Positions 1-8,270 of a stretch of DNA of 64,000 bases are shown here, in pieces. A model generated the notes under the pieces. It ran no database searches. It had not been told where the DNA came from and was given only the letters and a program-made list of their open reading frames with translations. This stretch comes from Corynebacterium confusum (GTDB taxonomy: Bacteria; Actinomycetota; Actinomycetes; Mycobacteriales; Mycobacteriaceae): assembly GCF_030408715.1 (NCBI RefSeq), contig NZ_CP047202.1, positions 708,294-772,293 of the forward strand. The letters are read 5' to 3'. A program made the translations under genes and the position numbers. Positions within the stretch are counted from its first letter, which is position 1, and each line of letters opens with the position of its first letter.

Positions 1-1788
1 GAGGTCGACGGGCAGCTGCGCGACTTCGTGGTCGCCGCCCGTGAGCTGGACCCGAACGCCCTGCAGGAAAACCAGCAGGACTGGCTGAACCGCCACACGG
101 TCTACACCCACGGCAACGGCTTCATCGCGGCCGAGGCCAACAAGGTCGATGAGGTCGCCCGCGACGCCGGCTCCTCCCGCGGTGGTTTCCCGGTCTTCAC
201 GGTCTCCGAGCTGGACACCCAGGAAGCCGAGGAGGACCGCGAGGGCGAGGTCCGCGACGCCGAGGAAGAGCTGGGTATTAACGTCCAGCAGCCGCGCGTC
301 TACTACGGCCCAGTCATCGCTTCCGCGGACGACGGCCTAGACTACGCCATCGTCGGCCAGACCGGCGATCGCCCGGTCGAGTACGACACTGATTCCAGCA
401 CCTTTACCTACGACGGTCAGGGCGGCGTCGACATCGGCAACATCGTCGACCGCACCATCTACGCGGCGAAGTACCGCGAGCTGAACTTCCTGCTGTCTGA
501 CCGCGTGGGCTCCGAGTCGAAGATCCTCTACGACCGCGACCCGCGCGAGCGCGTGGAGAAGGTAGCGCCGTGGCTGACCACGGATTCCTCGACCTACCCG
601 GCCGTTATCGACGGCAAGATCAAGTGGATTGTCGACGGCTACACCACGCTGGAGGCCCTGCCGTACTCGCAGCGCACCACCCTGTCGGAGACCACCCAGG
701 ACGCGCTGAACCCGGACGGGACCACCCAGCGTCTCATCAACGACCAGGTGGGCTACATCCGTAACTCGGTCAAGGCCGTGGTGGATGCCTACGACGGCAC
801 CGTGGACCTCTACGAGTTTGATACCGAGGACCCAGTCCTGAAGGCCTGGGAGGGTGTTTTCCCGGACGTCGTGAAGCCGGAGTCGGAGATCTCCGACGAG
901 CTGCGCGAGCACTTCCGCTATCCGGAGGACATGTTCAAGGTCCAGCGCGACATGCTGGCCCGCTACCACGTCGATGACCCGGGCGTGTTCTTCAACAACG
1001 ACGCCTTCTGGTCCGTGCCGGAAGACCCGTCCGCGGCCGAGGGCGCCCAGGCCAAGGATCAGCCGCCGTACTACGTGATGGCCCGCGATCCGCAGTCGGA
1101 GGAAGCCAGCTTCCAGTTGACCACCACCTACCGTGGTCTGCGCCGCCAGTTCCTCTCGGCGCACATGACGGCGACCTCCGACCCGCAGAACTACGGCAAG
1201 ATCACCGTGCGCGTGCTGCCGACGGACACGCAGACCCAGGGTCCGAAGCAGGCCCAGGACGCGATGATGTCCTCTGACCAGGTCGCCCGCGACCGCTCCC
1301 TGTGGGAGGGCACCAACGAGCTGGAGAACGGCAACCTGCTGGCCCTGCCGGTCGGCGGGGGAGAGATCCTCTACCTGGAGCCGATCTACTCCAAGCGCGC
1401 CGATCAGGAATCCGCGTTCCCGAAGCTGCTGCGCGTGCTGATTTCCTACAAGGGCCGCGTGGGCTACGCCCCGACGATTAGTGAGGCCCTGGAACAGGTC
1501 GGCATCGACCCAGAGGCCGCCCAGGATATCGAGGAAGTCGACGGCCGCGGCGGCTCGGGCGACAAGCCGGACGCGGATAGCTCCGGCGACGACAAGGGCC
1601 AGGAGGCTTCCACCTCCGACCCGGCCAGCGCCCCGGCGGATAGCGCTGCTGGCGATGCCATCTCCGGCATCAACGACGCCCTCAAGGGCATCGAGGACGC
1701 CCGCGGCGGCTCCCACGAGGAGTACGGCCGCGCCCTCGACAAGCTGGACGAAGCTGTCAAGCGCTACCAGGACGCCGAGAACCAGTAA
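1..1788 (+). CDS. UPF0182 family membrane protein, 3' part
   Basis: The reading frame is open from base 1, so the start lies outside the window and about 595 C-terminal residues are visible. The sequence matches my knowledge of UPF0182 (COG1615), large actinobacterial proteins of about 950-1000 residues with seven N-terminal membrane helices and a long extracytoplasmic domain. No membrane segment is visible here, so this is the soluble domain. The last 90 residues are a low-complexity Gly/Ser/Asp linker followed by a short charged helix, typical of the family. Function is unknown. A long hairpin follows the stop codon. Family call is firm; role is not. Confidence 0.9.
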   Translation, partial: EVDGQLRDFVVAARELDPNALQENQQDWLNRHTVYTHGNGFIAAEANKVDEVARDAGSSRGGFPVFTVSELDTQEAEEDREGEVRDAEEELGINVQQPRVYYGPVIASADDGLDYAIVGQTGDRPVEYDTDSSTFTYDGQGGVDIGNIVDRTIYAAKYRELNFLLSDRVGSESKILYDRDPRERVEKVAPWLTTDSSTYPAVIDGKIKWIVDGYTTLEALPYSQRTTLSETTQDALNPDGTTQRLINDQVGYIRNSVKAVVDAYDGTVDLYEFDTEDPVLKAWEGVFPDVVKPESEISDELREHFRYPEDMFKVQRDMLARYHVDDPGVFFNNDAFWSVPEDPSAAEGAQAKDQPPYYVMARDPQSEEASFQLTTTYRGLRRQFLSAHMTATSDPQNYGKITVRVLPTDTQTQGPKQAQDAMMSSDQVARDRSLWEGTNELENGNLLALPVGGGEILYLEPIYSKRADQESAFPKLLRVLISYKGRVGYAPTISEALEQVGIDPEAAQDIEEVDGRGGSGDKPDADSSGDDKGQEASTSDPASAPADSAAGDAISGINDALKGIEDARGGSHEEYGRALDKLDEAVKRYQDAENQ

Positions 1789-1805
1789 CTAGGTGCTAGG
1801 CGGCC

Positions 1806-1868
1806 GCGCCCACCCAGTCCCCGCACCCCGGACGATATGCTGGATGCGCTGGGGATTTGGGTGGGCGC
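1806..1868 (+). terminator. long hairpin terminator after UPF0182 gene
   Basis: Outer arms GCGCCCACCCA and TGGGTGGGCGC are perfectly complementary, with further inner pairing. It starts 18 nt after the stop codon. The tail is not T-rich, so termination efficiency is uncertain. Confidence 0.6.
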
Positions 1869-1885
1869 ATTACTGTCTGTATAGT
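1857..1885 (+). promoter_or_regulatory. candidate tRNA-fMet promoter
   Basis: TTGGGT at 1857-1862 and TATAGT at 1880-1885 are 17 nt apart. The -35 hexamer lies inside the right arm of the preceding terminator hairpin. Predicted transcription start is about 70 nt before the tRNA. Confidence 0.5.
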
Positions 1886-1960
1886 TACAGGAGTCGCCGA
1901 CACAGAGGGGGCACAATAAAACCCCACTGTGGCAAGCGCAGATGTTAGAAGTCATCTCGA

Positions 1961-2037
1961 CGCGGGGTGGAGCAGCTCGGTAGCTCGCTGGGCTCATAAC
2001 CCAGAGGTCGTCGGTTCGAATCCGGCCCCCGCTACCA
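1961..2037 (+). tRNA. initiator tRNA-fMet (CAT)
   Basis: A 77-nt cloverleaf with the CCA end encoded. The anticodon loop is CTCATAA, closed by a stem with three consecutive G:C pairs, and position 1:72 is an unpaired C/U. Both are hallmarks of initiator rather than elongator tRNA-Met. The T loop contains GGTTCGAATCC. The gene stands alone, directly upstream of an atypical islet, so it may have served as an integration target, although I see no repeated 3' end. Confidence 0.95.
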
Positions 2038-2045
2038 ACTTCTTA

Positions 2046-2070
2046 GTCCCTCCAGCTTAGGCTGGGGGGA
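2046..2070 (+). terminator. hairpin after tRNA-fMet
   Basis: Arms GTCCCTCCAGC and GCTGGGGGAC with a 4-nt loop, 8 nt after the tRNA, followed by a T-containing stretch. Plausible intrinsic terminator. Confidence 0.6.
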
Positions 2071-2334
2071 CTTCATTGATCTCGAGGGGCACCGCGGGAA
2101 AGCAGATTTGTTCTGTTTAAGACAAAATAATCTGCAGTTGTGTAGAGCCCATTGAGCAACCAAGAAATCTCCCAGGCTTGACGCAACCGAAACACGTGGT
2201 ATGAATACCTTTATCCCACTGACGGACGGATAGAAGCTCCGGATTGGTTAAGGTCATCGATCCCCAATTTCGAAGACATTGCCGGTCGATGAATCCTGGA
2301 TTTCTGCATCTGTAGAGTAAGGATTGAAAGCTCT

Positions 2335-2808
2335 ATGTGGATACGTATTGAACAGATCGATATTGGACGGTTGGCGGTGAAGCTGACCACCGCGTTGGAC
2401 AAATGGATTGCTCCCGAAAATAGTTACCAAAATAGGGTTCGGTTAAGCCCCTTGCTAATAATGCAGCATTCCTCTCATTTCGACCTGGTGCTCGGGCTTA
2501 ATGTTGTTTCACTAAAAAGTACCGCACTTGTAGGATACGAAGCTGGTTACGAGCGCTATAAATGGTCATCGAGATTTTATGAGGGCATCGCTGAGTCCAT
2601 TGTTTTTGACACGCTGGCTGGTGACTATCCAATAAAGAAGGCAAACTTTTCCGCGCCGGATAGAATTACCTGGGTAGGAGGGGAGGATGCGGAACGGGGA
2701 AAACCTCAATCCATAAGTGGATTTCTTGACTACTACCAAGACCTGAATGCCGAAGCCAAGAAACGGATCTGGATTAACTGGGCTCTCCTATTGGGTAAGA
2801 CCTGGTAG
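2335..2808 (+). CDS. hypothetical protein in A+T-rich islet
   Basis: A 157-residue open frame starting at ATG 2335, with AAGGA about 10 nt upstream. I do not recognise the family. It has no signal peptide and no membrane helix, and contains several aromatic residues and a run RIWINWALLL near the end. Base composition from about 2100 to 2800 is clearly A+T-richer than neighbouring genes and codon use differs, which suggests transfer. The end overlaps the next ORF by 62 nt in another frame, so this may be the 5' part of one gene broken by a frameshift or a recombination junction near 2805. Confidence 0.5.
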   Translation: MWIRIEQIDIGRLAVKLTTALDKWIAPENSYQNRVRLSPLLIMQHSSHFDLVLGLNVVSLKSTALVGYEAGYERYKWSSRFYEGIAESIVFDTLAGDYPIKKANFSAPDRITWVGGEDAERGKPQSISGFLDYYQDLNAEAKKRIWINWALLLGKTW

Positions 2809-3379
2809 TGTCAGGGCTGAAGTGGTGGGGTATCCTCTGGCGCTCATCATCAACGACGTCCCCGACACCAACCTGATCACCCTGGGGAAGATCACCATCA
2901 CCAACATGGGCACCGGCGAGTTCAGCCGCACCGGCGACATCGTTCAGCTCCGTTTACTCGGCACCAAGCCCGTCCCGAAGGACAGCAAGATCCATGACCA
3001 GGCAATCAGTGGTATGGAGTCGAGTCTCTGGGCCTCCGATGAACAGCTAGATCGCGTCCGATATTGGGAGGCTACAGGCCATAACAGGTCGAACCTGCCT
3101 ATCGTCACCATCGAGGCCGACCCCAACCGTCCGAAGGTCAACTCCGACGGGGAACTGCAGGGATACATGTGGGGTACCATCGACAACAACTCCACCAACT
3201 ACTTCTACAGCAGTGTGGCGATTGCTGACGGTTGCAGCTACTTCTACATGGACCCTGACGAAAAGCCGTTGAAGTACGCGCAGCTGCTCTACAACACAGA
3301 AGAGAAGGCCGCCAAGGACCACAGTCTCATCTTCTCCGCCGACATGTTCCAGTCCCGTGACGGCAAGAGCCGCCACTAG
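2747..3379 (+). CDS. hypothetical protein, possibly N-terminally truncated
   Basis: An open frame of up to 210 residues. The first ATG (2747) lies inside the preceding ORF. Composition switches to the local G+C-rich style at about 2805, so the true coding part may begin at GTG 2822 or be the 3' remnant of a longer gene. The product looks soluble and beta-rich, with no recognisable domain, signal or membrane helix. The stop at 3379 is followed within about 100 nt by gene debris. Function unknown. Confidence 0.45.
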   Translation: MPKPRNGSGLTGLSYWVRPGSVRAEVVGYPLALIINDVPDTNLITLGKITITNMGTGEFSRTGDIVQLRLLGTKPVPKDSKIHDQAISGMESSLWASDEQLDRVRYWEATGHNRSNLPIVTIEADPNRPKVNSDGELQGYMWGTIDNNSTNYFYSSVAIADGCSYFYMDPDEKPLKYAQLLYNTEEKAAKDHSLIFSADMFQSRDGKSRH

Positions 3380-3482
3380 CAATTAGGTGGAAGGAAGCGC
3401 CTCGCGCGTCGTCGGGAAGGTTTGGGGCTTCTTATCACGGGTAGGGGCTCGTGCCGGTTTGATTCCTGATCCCGTGACTGCC

Positions 3483-3602
3483 ATGGACGTTCTCCTGCTC
3501 GGTGGTACTGCTTTTCTTGGTCGTGAGGTTGCCCGGCATCTTCTTGCCGGCGGTGATGTTGTTACCTGTCTGGCGCGTGGTTCACGACCGGCGCCTACGT
3601 GA
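3483..3602 (+). pseudogene. NAD-dependent epimerase fragment
   Basis: ATG 3483 begins 39 residues with the Rossmann signature [18 protein letters not shown], the classic N terminus of an NAD(P)-dependent epimerase/reductase of the extended SDR type. Such proteins are about 330 residues long; this one stops at a TGA after residue 39. The rest of the domain is absent from the window, so this is a truncated remnant at a deletion junction near 3580-3600. Confidence 0.75.
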
Positions 3603-3874
3603 ATGCCGCGCTGGACCTGTTCGTCCACGGCTCGCACGGGCCCTTGATGGTCGCGGTCCAAAGCTTTCCCGAGGTCTTTGCGGACGAGGAGTTCCAGGCC
3701 TCCCACGCCGGCTTCAACGACGTCGTGGACCAGCTGTGCCCGGGCGTATCCGAGCTGGAGTTCTCCCTGTTGAACGCGGCTATCCTGCGCGCGGCCGAAC
3801 AAGCAGATGGCCCGGGCGTCCAGGCGGAGGCGTTAACGGCCCTGCACGCGATGGCGACCGCGCTGGTGCGCTAA
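3581..3874 (+). pseudogene. possible TetR-type regulator C-terminal remnant
   Basis: From about 3581 a second frame reads [20 protein letters not shown] and continues to TAA 3874 (about 97 residues). An intact start could only be GTG 3599. The helical, Ala/Leu/Phe-rich sequence resembles the ligand-binding half of a TetR-family regulator, but no DNA-binding helix-turn-helix is present. It abuts the epimerase fragment in a different frame, as expected for a fusion scar. The TetR assignment is tentative. Confidence 0.35.
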
Positions 3875-3927
3875 ACCCGGGGCGGGCAGGGTAGTCCGCT
3901 GGGGGTAGGGAAATCCCAAATCACATT

Positions 3928-3963
3928 GCAATCGTTTGCGTGGATATTCCGCCTAGTTATAGC
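3928..3963 (+). promoter_or_regulatory. candidate promoter and LacI/GalR-type operator of gal cluster
   Basis: GCAATCGTTTGC at 3928-3939 has the GCAANCGNTTGC shape of LacI/GalR-family operators, with the central CG. TTGCGT (3936-3941) and TATAGC (3958-3963) are spaced by 16 nt, so the operator overlaps the -35 box of the only promoter I can see ahead of galM. No LacI-family gene is in the window. Confidence 0.5.
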
Positions 3964-4054
3964 GTAAGTAGGTGGCGCGTATAAAAATCGCGCTGCACGT
4001 GCACATAGGCGCGTGCTCCCTGAAGGTTAGGCCTTAAAGGCCAAGGTGAGGTAC

Positions 4055-5047
4055 ATGTCGGACTCGGCTACTGGCAATCATCCGGTATACGCGCTCGTCG
4101 CCGGTGACTACCGCGCGGAGATCGCCGGAGTGGGCGGCGGCATTAAGGCGCTGACCTACCGCGGCTGCGACTTGGTGGAAACCTACCCGGACGGCGCAGA
4201 CGCGCCCGCCGCGTGCGGGGTGGTGCTAGCGCCCTGGCCGAACCGCACCGAAGACGGCCGGTTTGGCTGGGAGGGCGAGCAGTACCAACTGCCCATTACC
4301 GAGCCGGAGCGCAACAACGCCATCCACGGCTTCGTGCACGATCGCCTCTGGGAATGTGAGTGGGGCGCGGGCGGGGCCGCGGATGAGGGTGCGGCGTTGC
4401 GGCTGCGCACGGACATCGGTCCGCGACCCGGCTGGCCGTGGCAGATTCGACTGACCGCGACCTACCGGCTGGGCGCAGGCGGCCTTGACGCCGAATACCA
4501 GGCGGAGACCGACGGTTGCCCCGCGCCCTTCGCCCTGGGAGTGCACACCTACCTGTCAGCGGGCGGTAACGCTCTTGATGACTGCCGCCTCCAGCTGGCC
4601 GTCGAGGACAACCTCCCGCTGGGCAGCCGCAATTTGCCCTGCGGGGAGCTGCGGCCGGCCGAAGAGGTGCTCCCCGGTATTGCTAGCGGTGTTCCGCTGG
4701 CCGCCGCCGGCGCGCCAGGGGAGTGCCGGGATGAGTTCGGAAAGGTGTGGCTTGACCACAGCTTCCGCGGCGCGCACCCGGTAGCGCGCTTGACCCGCCC
4801 CGACGGCCACGGCGTGCAACTCGACCCCGGACCGGGTAGCCAGCCCAGCATGCGCTGGGCCCAGGTCTATACGGCCCCGGACTTCCCGGATTACCGATCG
4901 GAGGGCGGCCCCAGTGGACCGCCGCGCCGGGCCCTAGCGGTAGAACCCATGAGCGCGCCGCCGAACGCGCTGGCCAGTGGGTGCGATATCACCACGCTGC
5001 GACCGGGCGCCCCGGCGAGCTTCGCGCTGCGTATCAGCGCTTTTTAA
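4055..5047 (+). CDS. galM: aldose 1-epimerase (galactose mutarotase)
   Basis: Interconverts alpha and beta anomers of galactose, feeding galactokinase in the Leloir pathway; cytoplasmic. The 330-residue product has the galactose-mutarotase-like fold signatures: NAIHGFVHDR (residues 88-97) with the first active-site His, GVHTYL near 171 with the second, and VEPMSAPPNAL near the C terminus holding the catalytic Glu. I chose ATG 4055 because AAGGTGAGG lies just upstream; an in-frame GTG at 4046 is inside that ribosome binding site. A short perfect palindrome, GGCCTTAAAGGCC (4030-4042), sits immediately before the Shine-Dalgarno. First gene of the galactose cluster. Confidence 0.9.
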   Translation: MSDSATGNHPVYALVAGDYRAEIAGVGGGIKALTYRGCDLVETYPDGADAPAACGVVLAPWPNRTEDGRFGWEGEQYQLPITEPERNNAIHGFVHDRLWECEWGAGGAADEGAALRLRTDIGPRPGWPWQIRLTATYRLGAGGLDAEYQAETDGCPAPFALGVHTYLSAGGNALDDCRLQLAVEDNLPLGSRNLPCGELRPAEEVLPGIASGVPLAAAGAPGECRDEFGKVWLDHSFRGAHPVARLTRPDGHGVQLDPGPGSQPSMRWAQVYTAPDFPDYRSEGGPSGPPRRALAVEPMSAPPNALASGCDITTLRPGAPASFALRISAF

Positions 5048-5066
5048 CAAATAGAAAGGCAACACT

Positions 5067-6728
5067 ATGGATAGTGTGCAGCAAGCACTACGGCTCGACG
5101 CCTCGTGGGTCGACTACCTCTTGGTGGCCGTCTACTTCGCGTTCGTGCTGGGCATCGGCTGGGCCGCCAAGGCCCGCGTGTCCTCCTCCATCGACTTCTT
5201 CCTCTCCGGGCGCGGCCTGCCCGCGTGGGTGACCGGCCTGGCGTTCGTCTCCGCGAACCTGGGCGCGGTGGAGATCATCGGCATGTCCGCCAACGGTGTG
5301 GAATACGGCTTCCAGACCATGCACTACTTCTGGATAGGCGCGGTCCCGGCGATGGTCTTCCTTGGCATCGTCATGATGCCGTTCTACTACGGCTCCAAGG
5401 TCCGCTCCGTGCCGGAGTTCATGCGCAAGCGCTTCGGCAGCGGCGCGCACCTGGTCAACGCCATCTCCTTTGCGCTCGCGCAGCTGCTCATCGCCGGCGT
5501 GAATCTCTTCCTGCTGGCCACCATCGTGGAGGCCCTGCTGGGCTGGCCGCAGTGGGTGGCCCTGGTGATCGCCGGCATCATCGTGCTGTCGTATATCTCC
5601 CTGGGCGGGCTGTCCGCCGCGATCTACAACGAGGTCCTGCAGTTCTTCGTCATCGTCGCCACCCTGGCGCCGCTGACCATCATCGGCCTGAACCGCGTGG
5701 GTGGCTGGCAGGGCCTCAAGGACGCCGCGGCGCAGGAATCCCACTTCCACACCTGGCCGGGCACGGACATCTCCGGCTTCGACTCGCCGTTCTGGTCCGT
5801 GGTCGGCATCGTGCTGGGCCTGGGCTTCGTGCTCTCGTTTGGCTACTGGACCACCAACTTCGTCGAGGTCCAGCGCGCCATGGCCTCGGATTCCATCTCC
5901 GCCGCCCGCAAGACGCCGATTATCGGCGCCTTCCCGAAGATGTTCATCCCCTTCCTGGTGGTCATTCCCGGCATGGTCGCCTCCGTGCTGATCGCTGACC
6001 TGGTGGAGGGTACCGCCGAGCCGAACGACGCCATCCTGCTGCTGATGCGCGACCTGCTGCCCAACGGCCTGCTGGGCGTGGCCATCGCCGGCCTGCTGGC
6101 CTCCTTCATGGCGGGTATGGCCGCGAATATCTCCGCGTTCAACACCGTCATCTCCTATGACATCTGGCAGACCTACGTGGTCAAGGACCGCTCGGACGAT
6201 TACTACCTGCGGTTTGGCCGCTGGGCGACCGTGGGCGCGACCGTCATCGCGATGTTTACCGCGCTGCTGGCGCGCAACTTCGGCAACATCATGGACTACC
6301 TGCAAACACTCTTCGGCTTCTTCAACGCGCCGCTGTTTGCCACGTTCATCCTGGGCATGTTCTGGAAGCGGATGACCCCGCACGCCGGCTGGTCCGGACT
6401 GACCGCCGGCACGCTGGCCGCCATCGGTTACTGGTACATCGCCAACTTCACCGACGCGACCGCCACGCTGTTCAACCTGCCGGGCCAAGGCACCGCCTTC
6501 GTCGCCGCCGGTATCGCCTTTGCCACCGATATCATTGTCTCCGTGGTGGTCACCCTGTTTACCACCCCGAAGCCGGACCACGAGCTGGTCGGCTTCGTCA
6601 GCTCCGTCACGCCCAAGGGCCACTTCGAGGACTACACGGAGGCCTCCCTGCCGTGGTACCAGCGCACCGTGCCGCTGGGGATCATCTGCATGGTCCTCGT
6701 CATCGTCCTCAACGTCATCTTCGCCTAG
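5067..6728 (+). CDS. sodium/solute symporter (SSS family), probable galactose transporter
   Basis: A 553-residue protein with about 13-14 hydrophobic segments across its length, the architecture of the SSS family (SGLT/PutP type). The N-terminal helix is followed by the family-typical FFLSGRGLPAW segment near residue 50. It lies 19 nt after galM behind AGAAAGG, and ahead of galT/galK, so its likely substrate is galactose taken up with sodium. The substrate is inferred from context only; other hexoses are possible. A small two-helix protein follows 23 nt downstream, recalling SSS transporters that have short partner subunits. Confidence 0.85.
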   Translation: MDSVQQALRLDASWVDYLLVAVYFAFVLGIGWAAKARVSSSIDFFLSGRGLPAWVTGLAFVSANLGAVEIIGMSANGVEYGFQTMHYFWIGAVPAMVFLGIVMMPFYYGSKVRSVPEFMRKRFGSGAHLVNAISFALAQLLIAGVNLFLLATIVEALLGWPQWVALVIAGIIVLSYISLGGLSAAIYNEVLQFFVIVATLAPLTIIGLNRVGGWQGLKDAAAQESHFHTWPGTDISGFDSPFWSVVGIVLGLGFVLSFGYWTTNFVEVQRAMASDSISAARKTPIIGAFPKMFIPFLVVIPGMVASVLIADLVEGTAEPNDAILLLMRDLLPNGLLGVAIAGLLASFMAGMAANISAFNTVISYDIWQTYVVKDRSDDYYLRFGRWATVGATVIAMFTALLARNFGNIMDYLQTLFGFFNAPLFATFILGMFWKRMTPHAGWSGLTAGTLAAIGYWYIANFTDATATLFNLPGQGTAFVAAGIAFATDIIVSVVVTLFTTPKPDHELVGFVSSVTPKGHFEDYTEASLPWYQRTVPLGIICMVLVIVLNVIFA

Positions 6729-6751
6729 AAAGGGAAGGGGAGTAACTCATC

Positions 6752-7063
6752 ATGCCTTCTTCACCCGTGAGCCAGAAACCTGCCTCCACCTCGCCGACCG
6801 GCGCCTTCGACCTGCGCAACGTGATCGCGGCCCTGCTCGGAATCTACGGCGTGGTGCTCATCGGCTGCTACTTCTTCCTCGACCCGGGCATCGATCCGGA
6901 CACCGGGGCACTCAAGGCCGCCACGGACAACCTGTGGACCGGGCTGGCCCTGCTGGTCACCGCCGTGGTCTTTGCCGCCTGGGCTAAGCTTCGGCCTATC
7001 GTGGTAAGCGACGCAGCCGCGGCGCAATCCGCCGCGGACGCAGAACCGAACCCGAAGCACTAG
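6752..7063 (+). CDS. small two-helix membrane protein, possible symporter subunit
   Basis: 103 residues. A Pro/Ser/Thr-rich N-terminal tail of about 25 residues is followed by two membrane helices (about 28-46 and 63-80) and an Ala-rich hydrophilic tail. Start ATG 6752 has AAGGGAAGGGG upstream. No family is recognised with certainty. The position directly behind an SSS transporter and the size and topology resemble small partners such as DUF485 and DUF4212 proteins, but the sequence lacks motifs I know from them. I infer a regulatory or structural subunit of the galactose symporter. Confidence 0.75.
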   Translation: MPSSPVSQKPASTSPTGAFDLRNVIAALLGIYGVVLIGCYFFLDPGIDPDTGALKAATDNLWTGLALLVTAVVFAAWAKLRPIVVSDAAAAQSAADAEPNPKH

Positions 7064-7107
7064 ATACTGAGCTCGGCGGGGAGATAGCCTCCCGCCGGCG
7101 GCAGTAT
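7064..7107 (+). terminator. intra-cluster hairpin between transporter genes and galT
   Basis: Outer arms ATACTG/CAGTAT enclose an inner stem around GGCGGG/CCCGCC, followed by TTATTT. It could end most galM-transporter transcripts, act as an attenuator, or stabilise the upstream message, separating it from galTK. A galT ribosome binding site (AGGAG) follows. Confidence 0.55.
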
Positions 7108-7136
7108 TTATTTAGGAAACGTCAGGAGAACGACGC

Positions 7137-8270
7137 ATGTCGAAAGCACATGTTTCAGTCACGCAAGCCCAGCTGGCGGACGGCCGGGACATCTTCTATT
7201 TCGATGACCGCCCGCACGCCGAGGGAGAGCGCGTGTTGACCGACCCGCGCGACTTGCCGCAGGTGCAGCCGACCTCGGAGATGCGCCGGGACCCGTTGAC
7301 CGGGGACTGGGTCGCCTTCGCCGCCCACCGCATGAGCCGCACGTTCATGCCGCCGGCCAACGAGAACCCGCTGGCGCCGTCGCGCCCGGGCGGCCTGCCC
7401 ACGGAGGTCCCGTCGCCGACCTACGACGTCGTGGTCTTTGAAAACCGCTTTCCGTCCTTCTCCCTGGCTGCGGAGGCCGGCCCGGATTTCGAATACGACG
7501 TGGACTCGATGGGACTGGTCCCGCGTCGGCCGGCCCACGCGCGCTGCGAGGTGGTCTGCTTCACCGAGGACGCGCACACCTCCTTCAAGGACCTGCCGGT
7601 GAGCCGCATCCGTACCGTCATCGAGGCCTGGGCCCACCGGACGGAGGCGCTGGCCGCCATCGAGGGGGTCCAGCAGGTCTTCCCCTTTGAAAACCGCGGG
7701 GAGGAAATCGGCGTGACCCTCCAGCACCCGCACGGGCAGATCTATTCCTACCCGTTCCTCTCGCCCCGGCTGAAGGCGATGGTCAACCGCTCGCGGGAGT
7801 ACCGGAAAGAAACCGGCGGGGATCTCTTCGCCGACGTGCTAGAGCGCGAGCGCGCCGCTGGCACCCGAATCATCGCTGAGACCGAGCACTTCACCGCCTT
7901 CGTCCCGGCCGCGGCCAAGTGGCCGGTCGAGGCCATGGTCATGCCCAACACCCCGGCCCGGGACTTCCGGGATCTCAACGACGCCCAGCGCGACGACCTG
8001 GCCGCGTTGCTCAAGAAGCTGTATACCGCGGTGGATGAGTTCTTCGAGGGAATCGAGCGGACCCCGTACATCGCCGGCTGGAACCTGGCGCCGGTGGACC
8101 CGGCCACCTGCGGCACGGTGCGGATGCACCTGCAGCTGTTTTCGCTCATGCGCTCGCCGAACCGCATGAAGTTTTTGGCGGGCTCTGAATCCGCGCAGGG
8201 CGTGTGGATCAATGACACCACGCCGGAAGCCATCGCCGCCCGCTTCCAGGAGGTCTGGCCGCGTGACTAA
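7137..8270 (+). CDS. galT: galactose-1-phosphate uridylyltransferase
   Basis: Transfers UMP from UDP-glucose to galactose-1-phosphate, giving UDP-galactose and glucose-1-phosphate; central step of the Leloir pathway. 377 residues, normal for the class I family. The HIT-superfamily active site HPHGQ is at residues 197-201 (TLQHPHGQIYSYPF), with the nucleophilic His in the middle. AGGAG precedes ATG 7137. The stop overlaps the galK start, so the two are translationally coupled. No galE is seen in the window, so the epimerase must be encoded elsewhere. Confidence 0.96.
   Translation: MSKAHVSVTQAQLADGRDIFYFDDRPHAEGERVLTDPRDLPQVQPTSEMRRDPLTGDWVAFAAHRMSRTFMPPANENPLAPSRPGGLPTEVPSPTYDVVVFENRFPSFSLAAEAGPDFEYDVDSMGLVPRRPAHARCEVVCFTEDAHTSFKDLPVSRIRTVIEAWAHRTEALAAIEGVQQVFPFENRGEEIGVTLQHPHGQIYSYPFLSPRLKAMVNRSREYRKETGGDLFADVLERERAAGTRIIAETEHFTAFVPAAAKWPVEAMVMPNTPARDFRDLNDAQRDDLAALLKKLYTAVDEFFEGIERTPYIAGWNLAPVDPATCGTVRMHLQLFSLMRSPNRMKFLAGSESAQGVWINDTTPEAIAARFQEVWPRD

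Noticed and set aside
337..1716. Long minus-strand open frame opposite UPF0182
   Set aside because: Val/Gly/Arg-rich shadow of a G+C-rich coding region; no domain and no start signal.
2335..3379. Toxin-antitoxin pair in the islet
   Set aside because: Neither ORF shows a known toxin or antitoxin motif, and the overlap in two frames looks more like gene damage.
5088..6623. 511-residue minus-strand frame opposite the symporter
   Set aside because: His/Gly/Asp-rich mirror of hydrophobic codons, a known artefact of high-G+C membrane protein genes.
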